From SCTM01 sp965279655 (GTDB taxonomy: Bacteria > Pseudomonadota > Alphaproteobacteria > Rhodospirillales > Rhodospirillaceae), in assembly GCA_965279655.1 (NCBI GenBank), contig OZ257255.1, positions 372,001 to 436,000 of the forward strand: a stretch of DNA of 64,000 bases, written 5' to 3'. The position numbers and the translations under genes are program-made. The first letter of the stretch is position 1, and every line of letters begins with the position of its first letter. Of the stretch, positions 44,600-53,618 are shown in pieces. The notes beneath the pieces were generated by a model. The model saw nothing but the letters and a program-made list of their open reading frames with translations. It did no database searches and was not told the DNA's origin.

Positions 44600-45139
44600 A
44601 TGACTGGGAAAATCAGCAGTCGCGTTTTGCAAGGCACGGCCCCAAGTGCGATTCTTGCGAAATGCCGTGTTCTCCTGTTGGAGGATGAACGGCTCATCCG
44701 CGAGATATTGGTGCGCTTCCTAAGGAAGGCAGGCATTCGGGAGATCGTTGAAGCGTCGAGCGCAGAGAGCGCGTGGACGGATCTGTTTGGCGCTGACGCC
44801 AAAGGATTTCACGTCATTCTCACGGACATCACTCTGCCGGGCGTGTCGGGTGTGCAGTTCATCAAAAAGCTTCGCTCTATGCCCGTGGCGAGAGCGCGGA
44901 AGATTCCGATCATCGTGTTGACGGGTGACAGCAGCACCGAGACTTACGCGAGCCTCTCGGGCTGTAATGTGGCAAGTTACCTTATTAAGCCGATTTCCGC
45001 GGATCTCCTGCGAGCCGCGATCGAGCACGCCCTGGGGTTCGCGGTGCAGAGCCCACGGCCTTTGGAAGTTGAGCAGCCGGAGCAGCCCGATGCTCAACCG
45101 GTAGCCAAAGTTCCTCAGCGCGGCAATGCGCTTGCATAG
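44600..45139 (+). CDS. receiver-domain protein with proline-rich tail
   Basis: A 179-aa response regulator lacking a recognisable output domain. The receiver (about 20-145) has VLLLEDERLIREILVRFLRK, acceptor context VILTDITLPGVSG, switch threonine in IIVLTGDSS and lysine in YLIKPIS. A tail of about 35 residues is rich in Pro, Gln and Glu. It starts 3 bases after the PilZ gene and closes the operon. It is the third single-receiver protein of the operon and more divergent from motor CheY than the one beside cheZ. Confidence 0.85.
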   Translation: MTGKISSRVLQGTAPSAILAKCRVLLLEDERLIREILVRFLRKAGIREIVEASSAESAWTDLFGADAKGFHVILTDITLPGVSGVQFIKKLRSMPVARARKIPIIVLTGDSSTETYASLSGCNVASYLIKPISADLLRAAIEHALGFAVQSPRPLEVEQPEQPDAQPVAKVPQRGNALA

Positions 45140-45479
45140 GCGACGTTTCGCTCTCGGCGTCTTCGCTGAGGGTGAGGCGTTGGCGCAGTCATAACTGCGT
45201 CGGCGAGCCGCAAGCAATGCCGGTCGCCAGCTCCCGCAGCCACATTCGCCCGCTCGTCCACGTGCTTAGCGGGCTTTTAGTCGTCCTGGCGCCGAGATCG
45301 ACTGCGGCTGAGGGCCCGCGCCGCGCGGCACCGTTCGGTCCTGTGGTGATTTTTTCGATGACAAATCAGTAGTTTCTATTGGTAAACGAAGTCGCAATCC
45401 GGTTCGGTAGGGGGCGCACGCCAGCATAAACTCACGTCTGGTTGGCGACGAATTTCGCAGCTTTCTGCTGGAGGACCCA
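45140..45479. other. 340-base region between the che operon and the next gene
   Basis: Contains a Rho-independent terminator at 45248-45278 and otherwise no supported gene. A 66-codon open frame at 45172-45372 starts weakly and crosses the terminator, so it is not accepted. The promoter of the alpha/beta hydrolase at 45480 should lie in the final 100 bases, with the ribosome-binding site GGAGG near 45471. Confidence 0.55.
45248..45278 (+). terminator. Rho-independent terminator downstream of the che operon
   Basis: The stem GCCCGCT pairs perfectly with AGCGGGC across a 13-base loop and is followed directly by TTTT. It lies about 110 bases after the last chemotaxis gene and in its direction. 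Confidence 0.75.
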
Positions 45480-46376
45480 ATGACTCACACCCGCCGCGAT
45501 TTTGCTCTCATGGCTGCCGGAGTGGCAGCCAGCACACCTTCTTTCGCCCAAGCGCCGAAGATCGAGGCCCCCAAGGGTCCATGGACCGAAGAGGGCGCGG
45601 TGCAGCGCGGTGGCACCCGGATCCACTATGTCGCGATGGGGAGCGGCCCGCCGCTGATTCTGCTCCACAAGCTTGGCGGCTGGGTGGCCGATTGGCGCCA
45701 CGTCGCCCCGGCGCTTGCGCAGAAATACCGCGTCATCGCGATGGATATGCCCGGCCACGGGGACTCCACGATCAACGGTCCGACGCCTTTCCTGCAAACC
45801 CTGGGGGAAAATGCCGCGGTCATCATGGCGGCGCTGGACGAGCTCAAGATCGACAAGTTCGATATCGTCGGGAATTCGCATGGTGGCTGCACCGCCGTCG
45901 TGATGGCGGCGCTATGGCCCGAGCGGGTAAAGCATCTCGTCTTGCTGAGCGTGGCGCTGGGCGGTGTCACCAGCCGCGAGGCCCTCGAGAAGGTGGTGGA
46001 TCCGCCAGGCTACTACGATGCGAACGGCGTACCGCAAACCCGTCCGTTCGAGGAGATCCAGAAGTCCTTCGGCGTCGAAAGCCGCAGCGTGTACGAGGAA
46101 CAGAATGCGAGCCGCGCCAAGGGCGGCGCTTGGGTTCGTGCCTCGCTACGCGGCGTTGGAAACGGCGGCGTGGCGAACTATCTGCCGCGCATCACCGCGC
46201 CCACGCTGCTGATCTATGGCGAACGCGGCACCTATCACAGCTACGAAAAGGTCGGCAAAGAAAAGATCAAGCGCGTACGGTCCGTATTCATTCCGAACAC
46301 GGGCTCGTTTACGCACCAGGAAAATCCGCGCGAAACCGAGAAGGTTCTGCTGTCGTTCCTCGCCGAGCCAACCTAG
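45480..46376 (+). CDS. Tat-exported alpha/beta hydrolase
   Basis: Serine hydrolase of 298 aa with a twin-arginine signal (THTRRDFALMAAGVAA, about 1-25). The body has the oxyanion region LILLHKLGGWVADW, nucleophile elbow GNSHGGC, acid near LIYGERG and histidine in SFTHQENP. The substrate is unknown. The next gene is convergent (15 bases between stops) and encodes a nitrilase-fold protein with almost the same signal peptide and ribosome-binding site. The shared stretch is 23 identical bases across RRDFALMA. This suggests a duplicated export cassette joined to different catalytic domains. Confidence 0.85.
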   Translation: MTHTRRDFALMAAGVAASTPSFAQAPKIEAPKGPWTEEGAVQRGGTRIHYVAMGSGPPLILLHKLGGWVADWRHVAPALAQKYRVIAMDMPGHGDSTINGPTPFLQTLGENAAVIMAALDELKIDKFDIVGNSHGGCTAVVMAALWPERVKHLVLLSVALGGVTSREALEKVVDPPGYYDANGVPQTRPFEEIQKSFGVESRSVYEEQNASRAKGGAWVRASLRGVGNGGVANYLPRITAPTLLIYGERGTYHSYEKVGKEKIKRVRSVFIPNTGSFTHQENPRETEKVLLSFLAEPT

Positions 46377-46391
46377 GAGGACGTCCCGGGT

Positions 46392-47495
46392 CTAGGTGAC
46401 CTTGATCCCCAGGCGCTTCATGTTCTCACGTGCTTCAACGAAGAGATCGGCCTGGGGCTTCATGTCCACGGTCTGATTGACCGGAAAGCCTTTGCCGTAG
46501 CGGTTGGGTGGAAAAATGCTCGCCTTACCGTAGACGTCACGGAACATCTCGACCCGCATGCGCGCGAGATAGTTCGGTCCGCGGCCTTTGTATTCCAGAT
46601 CCATATCGCCGCGCTTGGCCCGCACCGCCGCAACGTCGACGGTCCCGACGCAAGGGCCATCGGCGCTTTGGGGTAGTTGCGCGAGGACTTCGCCGCGCCA
46701 GTCGATCACGCACGAACCAACCTCCATGGAGGGATGGATTCCCTTGCGTCCGGCATTGTTGACCGAGACGACACAGGCCTCATTCTCGATCGCGCGGGCG
46801 CGCTTGATTGACCGGTCTACAATTCCGTCGGATGAAATATGCAGAAGGACTTCCGCACCGTGAAACACCATTGCGCGCGAAACTTCCGGATAGATGAACT
46901 CCATGGCGGTCACGCAGGCAAGCTTCCCGAGTTCCGTGTCCGCCACGGGAAACGCGCCCTCGAGTCCGACTTTACCGATGAACTCGTCCCAAAAATCATG
47001 CGGTGAGTGAGAGTGATTCGAGTGCATGCGATACGCCTTCAGCACGATATTTCCGGTGCGATCGATGATGAAGGATGTGTTCATGTATCGATCGGGAAAA
47101 TTTACGTCGCGCGTGTAGGTGTTGCCGGCGATGAAGATGCGCCGTTTGGCTGCGAGGGCCTGGATCAGCGCGATCTCAGGGCCTGGAAACGCAACGACAT
47201 CGATATTTCCCGGCGCCCGTCCGCCGACGAAGAAGAACTCAGGTGTCAGCACCATATCCGCGGTGCCGATGAGATCGATTTGACGCTCCAGCACCGCCAC
47301 CTGCGTGCGCACAATGCCGATGACATCTTCTGGTGTCTTGGGCTTCGCCTGCGGGCCGGGAAGCTGAATCGCCGCGGCCGTCCAGGGCTTGATTGCGGCA
47401 TCTGTCTCTGGAGTTTTCGATGGTTGCGCCAATACGGGCGGCGCTACCGCGACGCCTGCGGCCATGAGAGCAAAATCGCGGCGAGTGTGTGGCAT
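46392..47495 (-). CDS. Tat-exported nitrilase-superfamily protein with altered active site
   Basis: Carbon-nitrogen hydrolase fold of 367 aa with a Tat signal (PHTRRDFALMAAGVAV). GGAGGAC precedes ATG 47495. Nitrilases need a Glu-Lys-Cys triad. Glutamate is present in VLTPEFFFVGG. The lysine block, normally YRKxHL, reads KAYRMHSNH, with Met for Lys. The cysteine block, normally CYDxRFPE, reads AMEFIYPEVSR, with Ala at the Cys position and a Cys three residues earlier. Other features (GAEVLLHIS; RAIENEACVVSVNNAG) are conserved. The protein may be non-catalytic or use a different mechanism. Confidence 0.75.
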   Translation of the reverse strand: MPHTRRDFALMAAGVAVAPPVLAQPSKTPETDAAIKPWTAAAIQLPGPQAKPKTPEDVIGIVRTQVAVLERQIDLIGTADMVLTPEFFFVGGRAPGNIDVVAFPGPEIALIQALAAKRRIFIAGNTYTRDVNFPDRYMNTSFIIDRTGNIVLKAYRMHSNHSHSPHDFWDEFIGKVGLEGAFPVADTELGKLACVTAMEFIYPEVSRAMVFHGAEVLLHISSDGIVDRSIKRARAIENEACVVSVNNAGRKGIHPSMEVGSCVIDWRGEVLAQLPQSADGPCVGTVDVAAVRAKRGDMDLEYKGRGPNYLARMRVEMFRDVYGKASIFPPNRYGKGFPVNQTVDMKPQADLFVEARENMKRLGIKVT

Positions 47496-47727
47496 GTCGT
47501 CCTCCATCAATGTTCAGATCGTCTTCCGACACGCGATAGAAGTAAAGAATGAAGCACCGGCGCCGCCGGCACGATTGCCTTCCGTCATGTCTAGCCGAGG
47601 CGGACGTATAGGAGAGTTCGATAGCACTGCGCCCTTTCGATTGGCTATCCAGCTTGGCTTGGACCAGAATATCCAGGGCATCCGTGCAAGACGGGGCCAT
47701 CGGCTATGCCAGGTAGGCTCATTCTCG
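47496..47727. other. intergenic region between divergent genes
   Basis: About 232 bases between the leftward nitrilase-like gene and the rightward exported-protein operon. An open frame of the operon's first gene extends upstream through here and into the nitrilase-like gene, but it lacks a ribosome-binding site and is not considered coding. The promoter of the six-gene operon should be here. Confidence 0.4.
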
Positions 47728-48924
47728 ATGCGACACCGTCGTGGTCTTCGTAGTTTGTGGTTTCCCGTCGCGGCGTTGTGGTCGGTGGCGACATTCGCCT
47801 TCGCCGGTTCCGCAGCCGAGAGCGGCCGCACGATGGGTTTCGCCGTCACCAGCTGGTATACCGCGATTTATGAATCGCACTTCATGGACGAGTGCCCGGA
47901 GGGATTGAGTCCCGGCAACGATGAGATTTGGTGGCGAGGGATCTCAAAGGCCGATCGGAGCCGCCTGACCGACGATGGATTGCTCGCGCAGTTCGAGCGC
48001 GTCGGGCCAGCGTCGCGGCGCGGGGCAAAGGGCGAGCACGTTTGCCAATTTCCGACGTCGGTCGTGGATCCTCCGTTGCTCACGGTCGAGGGAAAGCTGT
48101 CCTACGGCGTCAATCTCGACGGCACGACGGATGGCAAGGCAACCGCGAAGTCATGCGCGCACCAGAAATTCAAAGGCGTGGACGGCACGCCCGCCGTCGA
48201 CAACCAGATGTATCGCCTCTTGGGGTGCAACTACGGTTGGCGAAAAGACCTGGGGCTTATCGAAACGAATGCGGATGGTCAGCGGCGCGCCAACGGCCGC
48301 GGCATGATCCTCATCGAAGTCAGAAACGTCGATGATCCGCGCAACGACGGCGATGTCGACGTCGCGTTCTATCGCGCCATTGACCGTCCCCCTCTCGCCA
48401 GCGGCGCTTCTGCCAGTCCCTACGGCACCTACCGCATCGATAGCGCCAACGGCGTTCCGCGTTATGGAAGCGTTGTCAAAGGCAAGATCGTCGATGGTGT
48501 GCTGACAACCCAGCCGGCGGACGCGAAGCTGCCGTTCTACGGCAACTACACTTATATCGAACAGAAATTCCGGGACATGAGCCTGCGACTGGAGATCGAT
48601 CCAAGTGGCGAGCGGGCGAAGGGCACCGTCGCCGGATACTACGACGTCCAGCAATTGTGGGACTATATCGCCGGCCTCGAGCTCCAGGGGGTGGCGCAAT
48701 ACAACTGCCCGGCGTTGTACGTGGCCCTGCACAAGCTCGCGGACGGTTATCCCGACGCGTCGGGGCAATGCACCAGCATTTCGTCCGCCTTTCACGTCGA
48801 TGCCGTTGCGGCCTTCATCGAGCATCCAAGAGCGCAAAGGGCCGCGGGTTCTTCGCAGGTCAAAGGTCCGGTACAAGTTTTCAATGTAGAGTCGAGTTCC
48901 GATGCCGTCAGCGCCGACAAATAA
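47728..48924 (+). CDS. exported protein of unknown function, first gene of the DUF1592/DUF1552 operon
   Basis: A 398-aa exported protein. ATG 47728 starts a signal peptide (about 1-30, FPVAALWSVATFAFAGSAAE). The mature part has several cysteines (DECPEG, EHVCQF, KSCAHQ, LLGCNYGW, YNCPAL, GQCTSI) that could form disulfides or bind metal. Repeated aromatic/acidic segments such as FMDECPEGLSPGNDEIWWRG and LLTVEGKLSYGVNLDG are also present. I do not recognise a named domain. Its end overlaps the cytochrome-like lipoprotein gene by 23 bases, so the two are translated together. It is probably a periplasmic or surface partner of that protein. Confidence 0.65.
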   Translation: MRHRRGLRSLWFPVAALWSVATFAFAGSAAESGRTMGFAVTSWYTAIYESHFMDECPEGLSPGNDEIWWRGISKADRSRLTDDGLLAQFERVGPASRRGAKGEHVCQFPTSVVDPPLLTVEGKLSYGVNLDGTTDGKATAKSCAHQKFKGVDGTPAVDNQMYRLLGCNYGWRKDLGLIETNADGQRRANGRGMILIEVRNVDDPRNDGDVDVAFYRAIDRPPLASGASASPYGTYRIDSANGVPRYGSVVKGKIVDGVLTTQPADAKLPFYGNYTYIEQKFRDMSLRLEIDPSGERAKGTVAGYYDVQQLWDYIAGLELQGVAQYNCPALYVALHKLADGYPDASGQCTSISSAFHVDAVAAFIEHPRAQRAAGSSQVKGPVQVFNVESSSDAVSADK

Positions 48925-50581
48925 GGTCTTGGGATCTCGCCTGCGCGTCGGCCTTGCCGGCCTCACTGTGGCGTTGGCCTTGGCTGCCTGCGGTGCAGAG
49001 GAACCGAAGACGAGCGGAACCGCACCGGCGATGCGGCGTCTGACCGAAGATCAATTTCGCAATAGCATCGGCGATATCTTCGGTGCGGACATCAAGGTCG
49101 GCGGCAAGTTGGAGCCGTTGTTGCGGACCGATGGCCTGGTGGCGCTAGGTGCCCGCAATGCCGCGATCACGCCATCCGGCATGGAGAACATTATTCAGAT
49201 CGCGCAGGCGATCGCCGCGCAAGTTGTCGATGAGCAGCACCGACCGACATTCATCGCGTGCGACATCGTCGATGCGAAAGTCTTCGACGAGGGGTGCGCA
49301 TCCCGTTTCTTCGAGCGCGCCGGCCAGTGGCTCTATCGCCGTCCGCTGACGAAAGCCGAGGCCAAGGCGCGCCTCGCCACCGCCCAGACGGCCACCGCAA
49401 CCCTCGGAGATTTCTACCAGGGTCTGGCCTACTCGCTGACCGGAATGCTGGTGTCGCCGAACTTCCTCTATCTGATCGACACGACCGAGCCGGATCCCGC
49501 AAATCCCGAAGGCTTGCGCCTGGATGGATACGCCAAAGCCACGCGATTGAGCTACTTCCTCTGGAACTCCGCCCCCGACGATGCGTTGCTGGAAGCCGCG
49601 GGGCGAGGCGACCTTCACACCGGCGCCGGTCTCGAACGGCAAGTTGATCGGATGCTCGCTTCCGTTCGTCTCGAGAACGGCCTGCGCGGATTTTTCAGGG
49701 ATGCCCTCGCGTTCGAGGCATTCGACACCCTCGAGAAAGACTCGATTATCTATCCGACTTTCAACCTATCGGTCGCCGATGATGCCGCGGAGCAAATCCT
49801 CCTGACCCTTCAGGACACGTTAATCGTACGCAACGAGGACTACAGGAACCTCTTCACCACCCGCCGTCTCTATATGAGCAATGCCCTGTCGCCGGTATAT
49901 CGTGTACAAGCGCCGAATGCGGAGGGATGGGCGCCCTATGAGATTGCCGAGGACGATCAGCGCATCGGGATTCAGTCACAACTTGGGTTCACCGCATTGC
50001 ACTCGCATCCGGGGCGCAGCTCGCCGACGCTGCGCGGAAAGGCGGTACGGGAACTCCTGCTGTGCCAAAAGATTCCCGATCCGCCGGGCGACGTCGATTT
50101 CAGTAAATTCACCGATCCTCAGTCGCCGCTGAAGACCGCGCGGCTGCGCTTGGCAGCTCATACCGAACAGCCGGCCTGCGCCGGATGTCACAAGCTCACC
50201 GACCCGATCGGGCTCGCGATGGAGAAATTCGACGGAGCCGGCCAGTTCCGTCCGACCGAGCAGGGCGAGCCGATCGATCCGAGCGGCGATCTGGATGGAG
50301 CGAAGTTCGGCGATGCCGTGGGCTTCGCGAAGGCGCTGAGCACGAATCCCGCGATCCCCTCATGTGCCGTCCACCGGCTATTCTCCTACGGGGTCGGCCG
50401 TACCCCGACCAAAGACGACCAGGCCGTCCTGACGTTCCTGCAGGAGGGCTTTGCGTCCGATGGCTACCGGTACCGTGATCTTCTGCGGCGTATCGCGACG
50501 TCCAAGGCCTTCTTTGCCGTGGCTCCCCGCGCCCCGCGTGTGGCAGCCGTCATCTCTTCCGAACAATCAGGTGCTCCATGA
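48902..50581 (+). CDS. DUF1592/DUF1588-type c-heme lipoprotein
   Basis: A 559-aa lipoprotein with lipobox LALAAC near residue 29. Domain order follows the DUF1587/DUF1595/DUF1592/DUF1588/DUF1585 family described mainly in planctomycetes and some proteobacteria: RRLTEDQFRNSIGDIFGADI, LYRRPLTKAEAKARL, RLSYFLWNSAPDD, HPGRSSPTLRGKAVRELLLC and the C-terminal block. One c-type heme site, CAGCHK, is present near residue 422. Function in any organism is uncertain; periplasmic redox chemistry is suggested by the heme. It overlaps the DUF1552 gene by 4 bases, the usual partner. Confidence 0.85.
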   Translation: MPSAPTNKVLGSRLRVGLAGLTVALALAACGAEEPKTSGTAPAMRRLTEDQFRNSIGDIFGADIKVGGKLEPLLRTDGLVALGARNAAITPSGMENIIQIAQAIAAQVVDEQHRPTFIACDIVDAKVFDEGCASRFFERAGQWLYRRPLTKAEAKARLATAQTATATLGDFYQGLAYSLTGMLVSPNFLYLIDTTEPDPANPEGLRLDGYAKATRLSYFLWNSAPDDALLEAAGRGDLHTGAGLERQVDRMLASVRLENGLRGFFRDALAFEAFDTLEKDSIIYPTFNLSVADDAAEQILLTLQDTLIVRNEDYRNLFTTRRLYMSNALSPVYRVQAPNAEGWAPYEIAEDDQRIGIQSQLGFTALHSHPGRSSPTLRGKAVRELLLCQKIPDPPGDVDFSKFTDPQSPLKTARLRLAAHTEQPACAGCHKLTDPIGLAMEKFDGAGQFRPTEQGEPIDPSGDLDGAKFGDAVGFAKALSTNPAIPSCAVHRLFSYGVGRTPTKDDQAVLTFLQEGFASDGYRYRDLLRRIATSKAFFAVAPRAPRVAAVISSEQSGAP

Positions 50582-51951
50582 GCATACTTATTAAGCGCGC
50601 GCGGACGCGGCGTTCGGTTCTGCGCGGTTTCGTTGGCGGCAGCGCGGTTTCTGTCGCACTGCCGTTCCTTGACTGCTTCTTGGACGATAACGGAGAGGCC
50701 CTGGCCGCGGGCGGCGCGATCCCGGTCCGTTTCGGGACCTGGTACTGGGGCATGGGCCACACGCCGGGATACGCGATCAAGGACCGCGCCAGCGTGGGCG
50801 AGATTGAGTTCCTCGAAGAGTGCAAGGCGCTCATTCCCCACCGGCAGCACATCAACTATTTCAGCGGATTCAATACGCCGCTCGATGGACGCTCGAATGC
50901 GGTCCACAAGACAGGGTGGGTGGCGACCCGCACTGGGGCCGTTCCGCCTTCGGGCGATGAGATCGTGTCGCCCACGCTTGATCTTCTGATCGCCGATGCC
51001 ATTGGCGGCGGAACGCGCTTCCGCACGATCGATGCGACCAGCACCGGAAACCCGGCCAACCTCTATAGCGCGCGCAGTACCTTCGGCAGGGCGGCCGCGG
51101 AGATATCGCCGGCCGCGCTCTATGCGCGCTTGTTCGGTCCGGGCTTCGTCGATCCAAACAGCGGCGAGTTCAAGCCAGACCCGAAGGTCTTGGCCTTAAA
51201 GAGCGTGCTGTCGGGCGTGGACGAAGAAAGCAAGGCGCTGATCAAATCCCTTGGCGCGGTCGATCAGGCCCGCCTCGACGAATATTTCACCTCGATCCGG
51301 CAGGTCGAGAACCAGCTCGCACTACAGCTCGAAAAACCGCCAGCGAACGCCAACTGCAAAGTTCCGCGTGCGCCGGCCGATATGGATGCGGTTGCAAATC
51401 GCCGCGCCAACAGTGTCGAGATCGACGCGGTTCTGGAGACGCACAGGATCATGACCGATATTCTGGTCATGGCGATTGCGTGCAACCAGACCAAGGTCAT
51501 CAACCTTGTTTACAGCGACAACTTTTCGCGCTTACGGCGTGCGGGGGAAACCTACACTCACCACACGTTGACCCACGAGGAACCGACCGACGTGAAGCTC
51601 GGGTATCAGCCCACCGCGTTCTGGTTCAACTGCAAGAGCATGGAAGCTTTCGCCGGGTTCATCGATGCATTCGCCAAAGTTCGCGAAGGTGCCGGAACCC
51701 TGTTGGACAACATGCTCATCTTTGCCGGCTCCGAGACCAGCTACGCGAGAATCCATTCCGTCGACAACATTCCGCTCATGACGGTTGGCAGGGCAGGGGG
51801 GCGTATCAAGTCCGGTCTGCATGTGCCCGGAAGCGGCGATCCCGTCACCCGCGTCGGCCTCACCTGCATGCGGGCGATGGGCCTGAATATCGATGCTTGG
51901 GGTGCGAAATCCCTGCGCGTGACCAAGCCTATTGGTGAAATCCTGGTTTGA
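50578..51951 (+). CDS. Tat-exported DUF1552 protein
   Basis: A 457-aa member of DUF1552, a family of unknown function related to exported sulfatase/DUF1501-like proteins. The twin-arginine signal is RARTRRSVLRGFVGGSAVSV (about 7-26). Family features include FGTWYWGMGHTPGYAIKD, FSGFNTPLDGRSN, FRTIDATSTGNP and NLVYSDNFSRLRRAGETYTH. Histidines in THHTLTHEE and near KTGWVATRTG may bind metal. It begins within the stop of the c-heme lipoprotein gene, and this pairing is the recurrent arrangement for these families. The substrate is unknown. Confidence 0.85.
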   Translation: MSILIKRARTRRSVLRGFVGGSAVSVALPFLDCFLDDNGEALAAGGAIPVRFGTWYWGMGHTPGYAIKDRASVGEIEFLEECKALIPHRQHINYFSGFNTPLDGRSNAVHKTGWVATRTGAVPPSGDEIVSPTLDLLIADAIGGGTRFRTIDATSTGNPANLYSARSTFGRAAAEISPAALYARLFGPGFVDPNSGEFKPDPKVLALKSVLSGVDEESKALIKSLGAVDQARLDEYFTSIRQVENQLALQLEKPPANANCKVPRAPADMDAVANRRANSVEIDAVLETHRIMTDILVMAIACNQTKVINLVYSDNFSRLRRAGETYTHHTLTHEEPTDVKLGYQPTAFWFNCKSMEAFAGFIDAFAKVREGAGTLLDNMLIFAGSETSYARIHSVDNIPLMTVGRAGGRIKSGLHVPGSGDPVTRVGLTCMRAMGLNIDAWGAKSLRVTKPIGEILV

Positions 51952-51979
51952 CGTTGCCGATTTGGATGACGCGCCGATC

Positions 51980-53104
51980 ATGTTGATGAAGTGGATTATA
52001 GCTCTGTCTGCTGTTGCCTTGTTCGGGCAGCTGACGGCGGCGCGTGCGGCGGAAACGCCGGCGGCAATTGCCGCGAAGAGAGTCGGCGCGGGCTGGGTGT
52101 TCACCGACCCGAAGGGCATGTCGCTCTACATCTATGAAAGGGACAAGCCCGGTCAATCCACATGCATTGGTCCCTGTGCGACCACGTGGCCACCGGTTGT
52201 CGCTACAGCCGATACGGGCATTGCGGGCTCCGCCGATTGGTCGCTGGTTGAGCGCAACGACGGGACCAAGCAACTCGCCCATCGCGGCATGCCTCTGTAT
52301 CGCTATGCGAAGGATCCGGCTCCGGGAACGACATTTGGCGATGGTGTCGCTGACGCTTGGCGCATCGCGCGGCAGGACATGGCAACGCCGCCGGGGATCG
52401 TGATCGGCCGCGGTATCGACGGCCGCTTCCTGACCGACGCGCAAGGTCGGATGCTTTACGTCAACGACGAAGACAAGCTGGAGACCTCTGGGAAATCCTT
52501 GGCCACGTTCAAGTCGGCGTGTGCGAAGTCTTGCCTCGAAGGCTGGAAACCGTTGATCGCTCCTTTGGCCGCCCTCGCGACCGGAGGCTGGTCCATCGCT
52601 GTCCGTGACGACGGACTGCGGCAGTGGGTGTACCAACACAGGCCGCTGTACCTCCGCGCCGGATCCGCCAAATCTCCCGATGGGGCCCCGGATCGCGTCT
52701 GGCATGCAGCCGTGGTTGAACCGCCACCGCCTCTGCCGGCGTGGGCGACGTACCAGCCCACGGATGGGGGTGAGTTGGTGGCTGATGCCTCCGGCTTCAC
52801 CGTCTACGCCTATATCGAAAACGCGAAGGGTGGCCAATATGGAAGCCCGTTGAATGCCTGCGATGCCGACTGCATCCGGGCATTCTGGCGGCCGATCGTC
52901 GCGGCTCCCGATGCGAAGCCCGTCGGCAATTGGACGATCCAGAAAGGTTTCGATGGCCTGAGCCAGTGGGCTTATCGGGGCGAACTCTTATTCACCCACA
53001 CGCGAGACACGGAGCCCGGCGAGATCGCCGGAACCCGTTTCTTCACCCGCGCTTGGCACACGCTCACACGTTCCGGTCGAATCATGGAAGGCATGGAGAG
53101 GTGA
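51980..53104 (+). CDS. exported triple COG4315 / lipoprotein_15-repeat protein
   Basis: A 374-aa exported protein with signal peptide (about 1-25, LTAARAAE). It carries three repeats of the secreted COG4315-type unit, at about 35-135, 140-245 and 255-360. Each has a GMSLYIYERD-like strand, a cysteine pair (CIGPCATTWPP; CAKSCLEGWKP; CDADCIRAFWRP) and a WSLVERNDGTKQLAHRGMPL-like strand. The paired cysteines and tryptophans recur in all three. The family is linked to electron transfer or redox stress in a few bacteria but is poorly defined. It starts 28 bases after the DUF1552 gene and overlaps the CHRD gene by 4 bases. Confidence 0.8.
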   Translation: MLMKWIIALSAVALFGQLTAARAAETPAAIAAKRVGAGWVFTDPKGMSLYIYERDKPGQSTCIGPCATTWPPVVATADTGIAGSADWSLVERNDGTKQLAHRGMPLYRYAKDPAPGTTFGDGVADAWRIARQDMATPPGIVIGRGIDGRFLTDAQGRMLYVNDEDKLETSGKSLATFKSACAKSCLEGWKPLIAPLAALATGGWSIAVRDDGLRQWVYQHRPLYLRAGSAKSPDGAPDRVWHAAVVEPPPPLPAWATYQPTDGGELVADASGFTVYAYIENAKGGQYGSPLNACDADCIRAFWRPIVAAPDAKPVGNWTIQKGFDGLSQWAYRGELLFTHTRDTEPGEIAGTRFFTRAWHTLTRSGRIMEGMER

Positions 53105-53598
53105 GGTTGACCCATCGCATTCAGTCCGTTGTTCGTCGCCGCCGCGTGCTTGAAATGCTTTCCGTCGCGGCATTTGTGCTGCCTTCCGTGGCAGAGGCCG
53201 AAGACGCCGAAGAAACGGCGCCGATCAAGTTCGGGACCGACTTGTCGGCGGACGATGAAACCTCCCCGACGGAGAGCCCCGGTAAAGGCCGCGCCGACTT
53301 CGTGCTTGAGCGCGAAACCCTCAAATTCAGCTGGGTGATTACGTATTCGGGCCTGACCTCGCCGGTCACCGCGGTGCGTGTCCACGGTCCGCAACTTATC
53401 GGTACGAATGCCGGCGTGTTGATCGACGTCGGTGCAAAGGGCGTTGCAAGCCCCCTTCAAGGGTCGACAACTTTGAACGATGGCTTGCTTCAATTTCTTC
53501 TCTCGGGCCGGATGTACGTGAATATCTTCACGACGAAATACAAGGACGGCGAGCTCCGCGGTCAGCTCAAGCGCCTGCGGTCAGCGCCGGCGCCCTAG
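53101..53598 (+). CDS. exported CHRD-domain protein
   Basis: A 165-aa protein starting at GTG 53101 inside the previous stop (GTGA). A signal region follows with RRRRVLEMLSVAAFVLPSVA. The CHRD domain occupies about 60-160: LKFSWVITYSGLTSPVTAVR, VHGPQLIGTNAGVLIDVG and the closing YVNIFTTKYKDGELRGQLKR. CHRD was named from chordin and occurs in bacterial secreted proteins of unknown role. It is small and has no catalytic signature. It is the fifth gene of the exported operon, 20 bases before the hydrolase gene. Confidence 0.8.
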   Translation: MRLTHRIQSVVRRRRVLEMLSVAAFVLPSVAEAEDAEETAPIKFGTDLSADDETSPTESPGKGRADFVLERETLKFSWVITYSGLTSPVTAVRVHGPQLIGTNAGVLIDVGAKGVASPLQGSTTLNDGLLQFLLSGRMYVNIFTTKYKDGELRGQLKRLRSAPAP

Positions 53599-53618
53599 CC
53601 AAGATTGAAAGGTACGGA

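Noticed and set aside
45172..45372. 66-codon open frame with a hydrophobic stretch after the che operon
   Set aside because: It has no credible ribosome-binding site and runs through a clear Rho-independent terminator.
47389..47727. Upstream extension of the exported-protein gene at 47728
   Set aside because: It overlaps the 5' part of the oppositely oriented nitrilase-like gene and would precede a proper signal peptide that starts at 47728.
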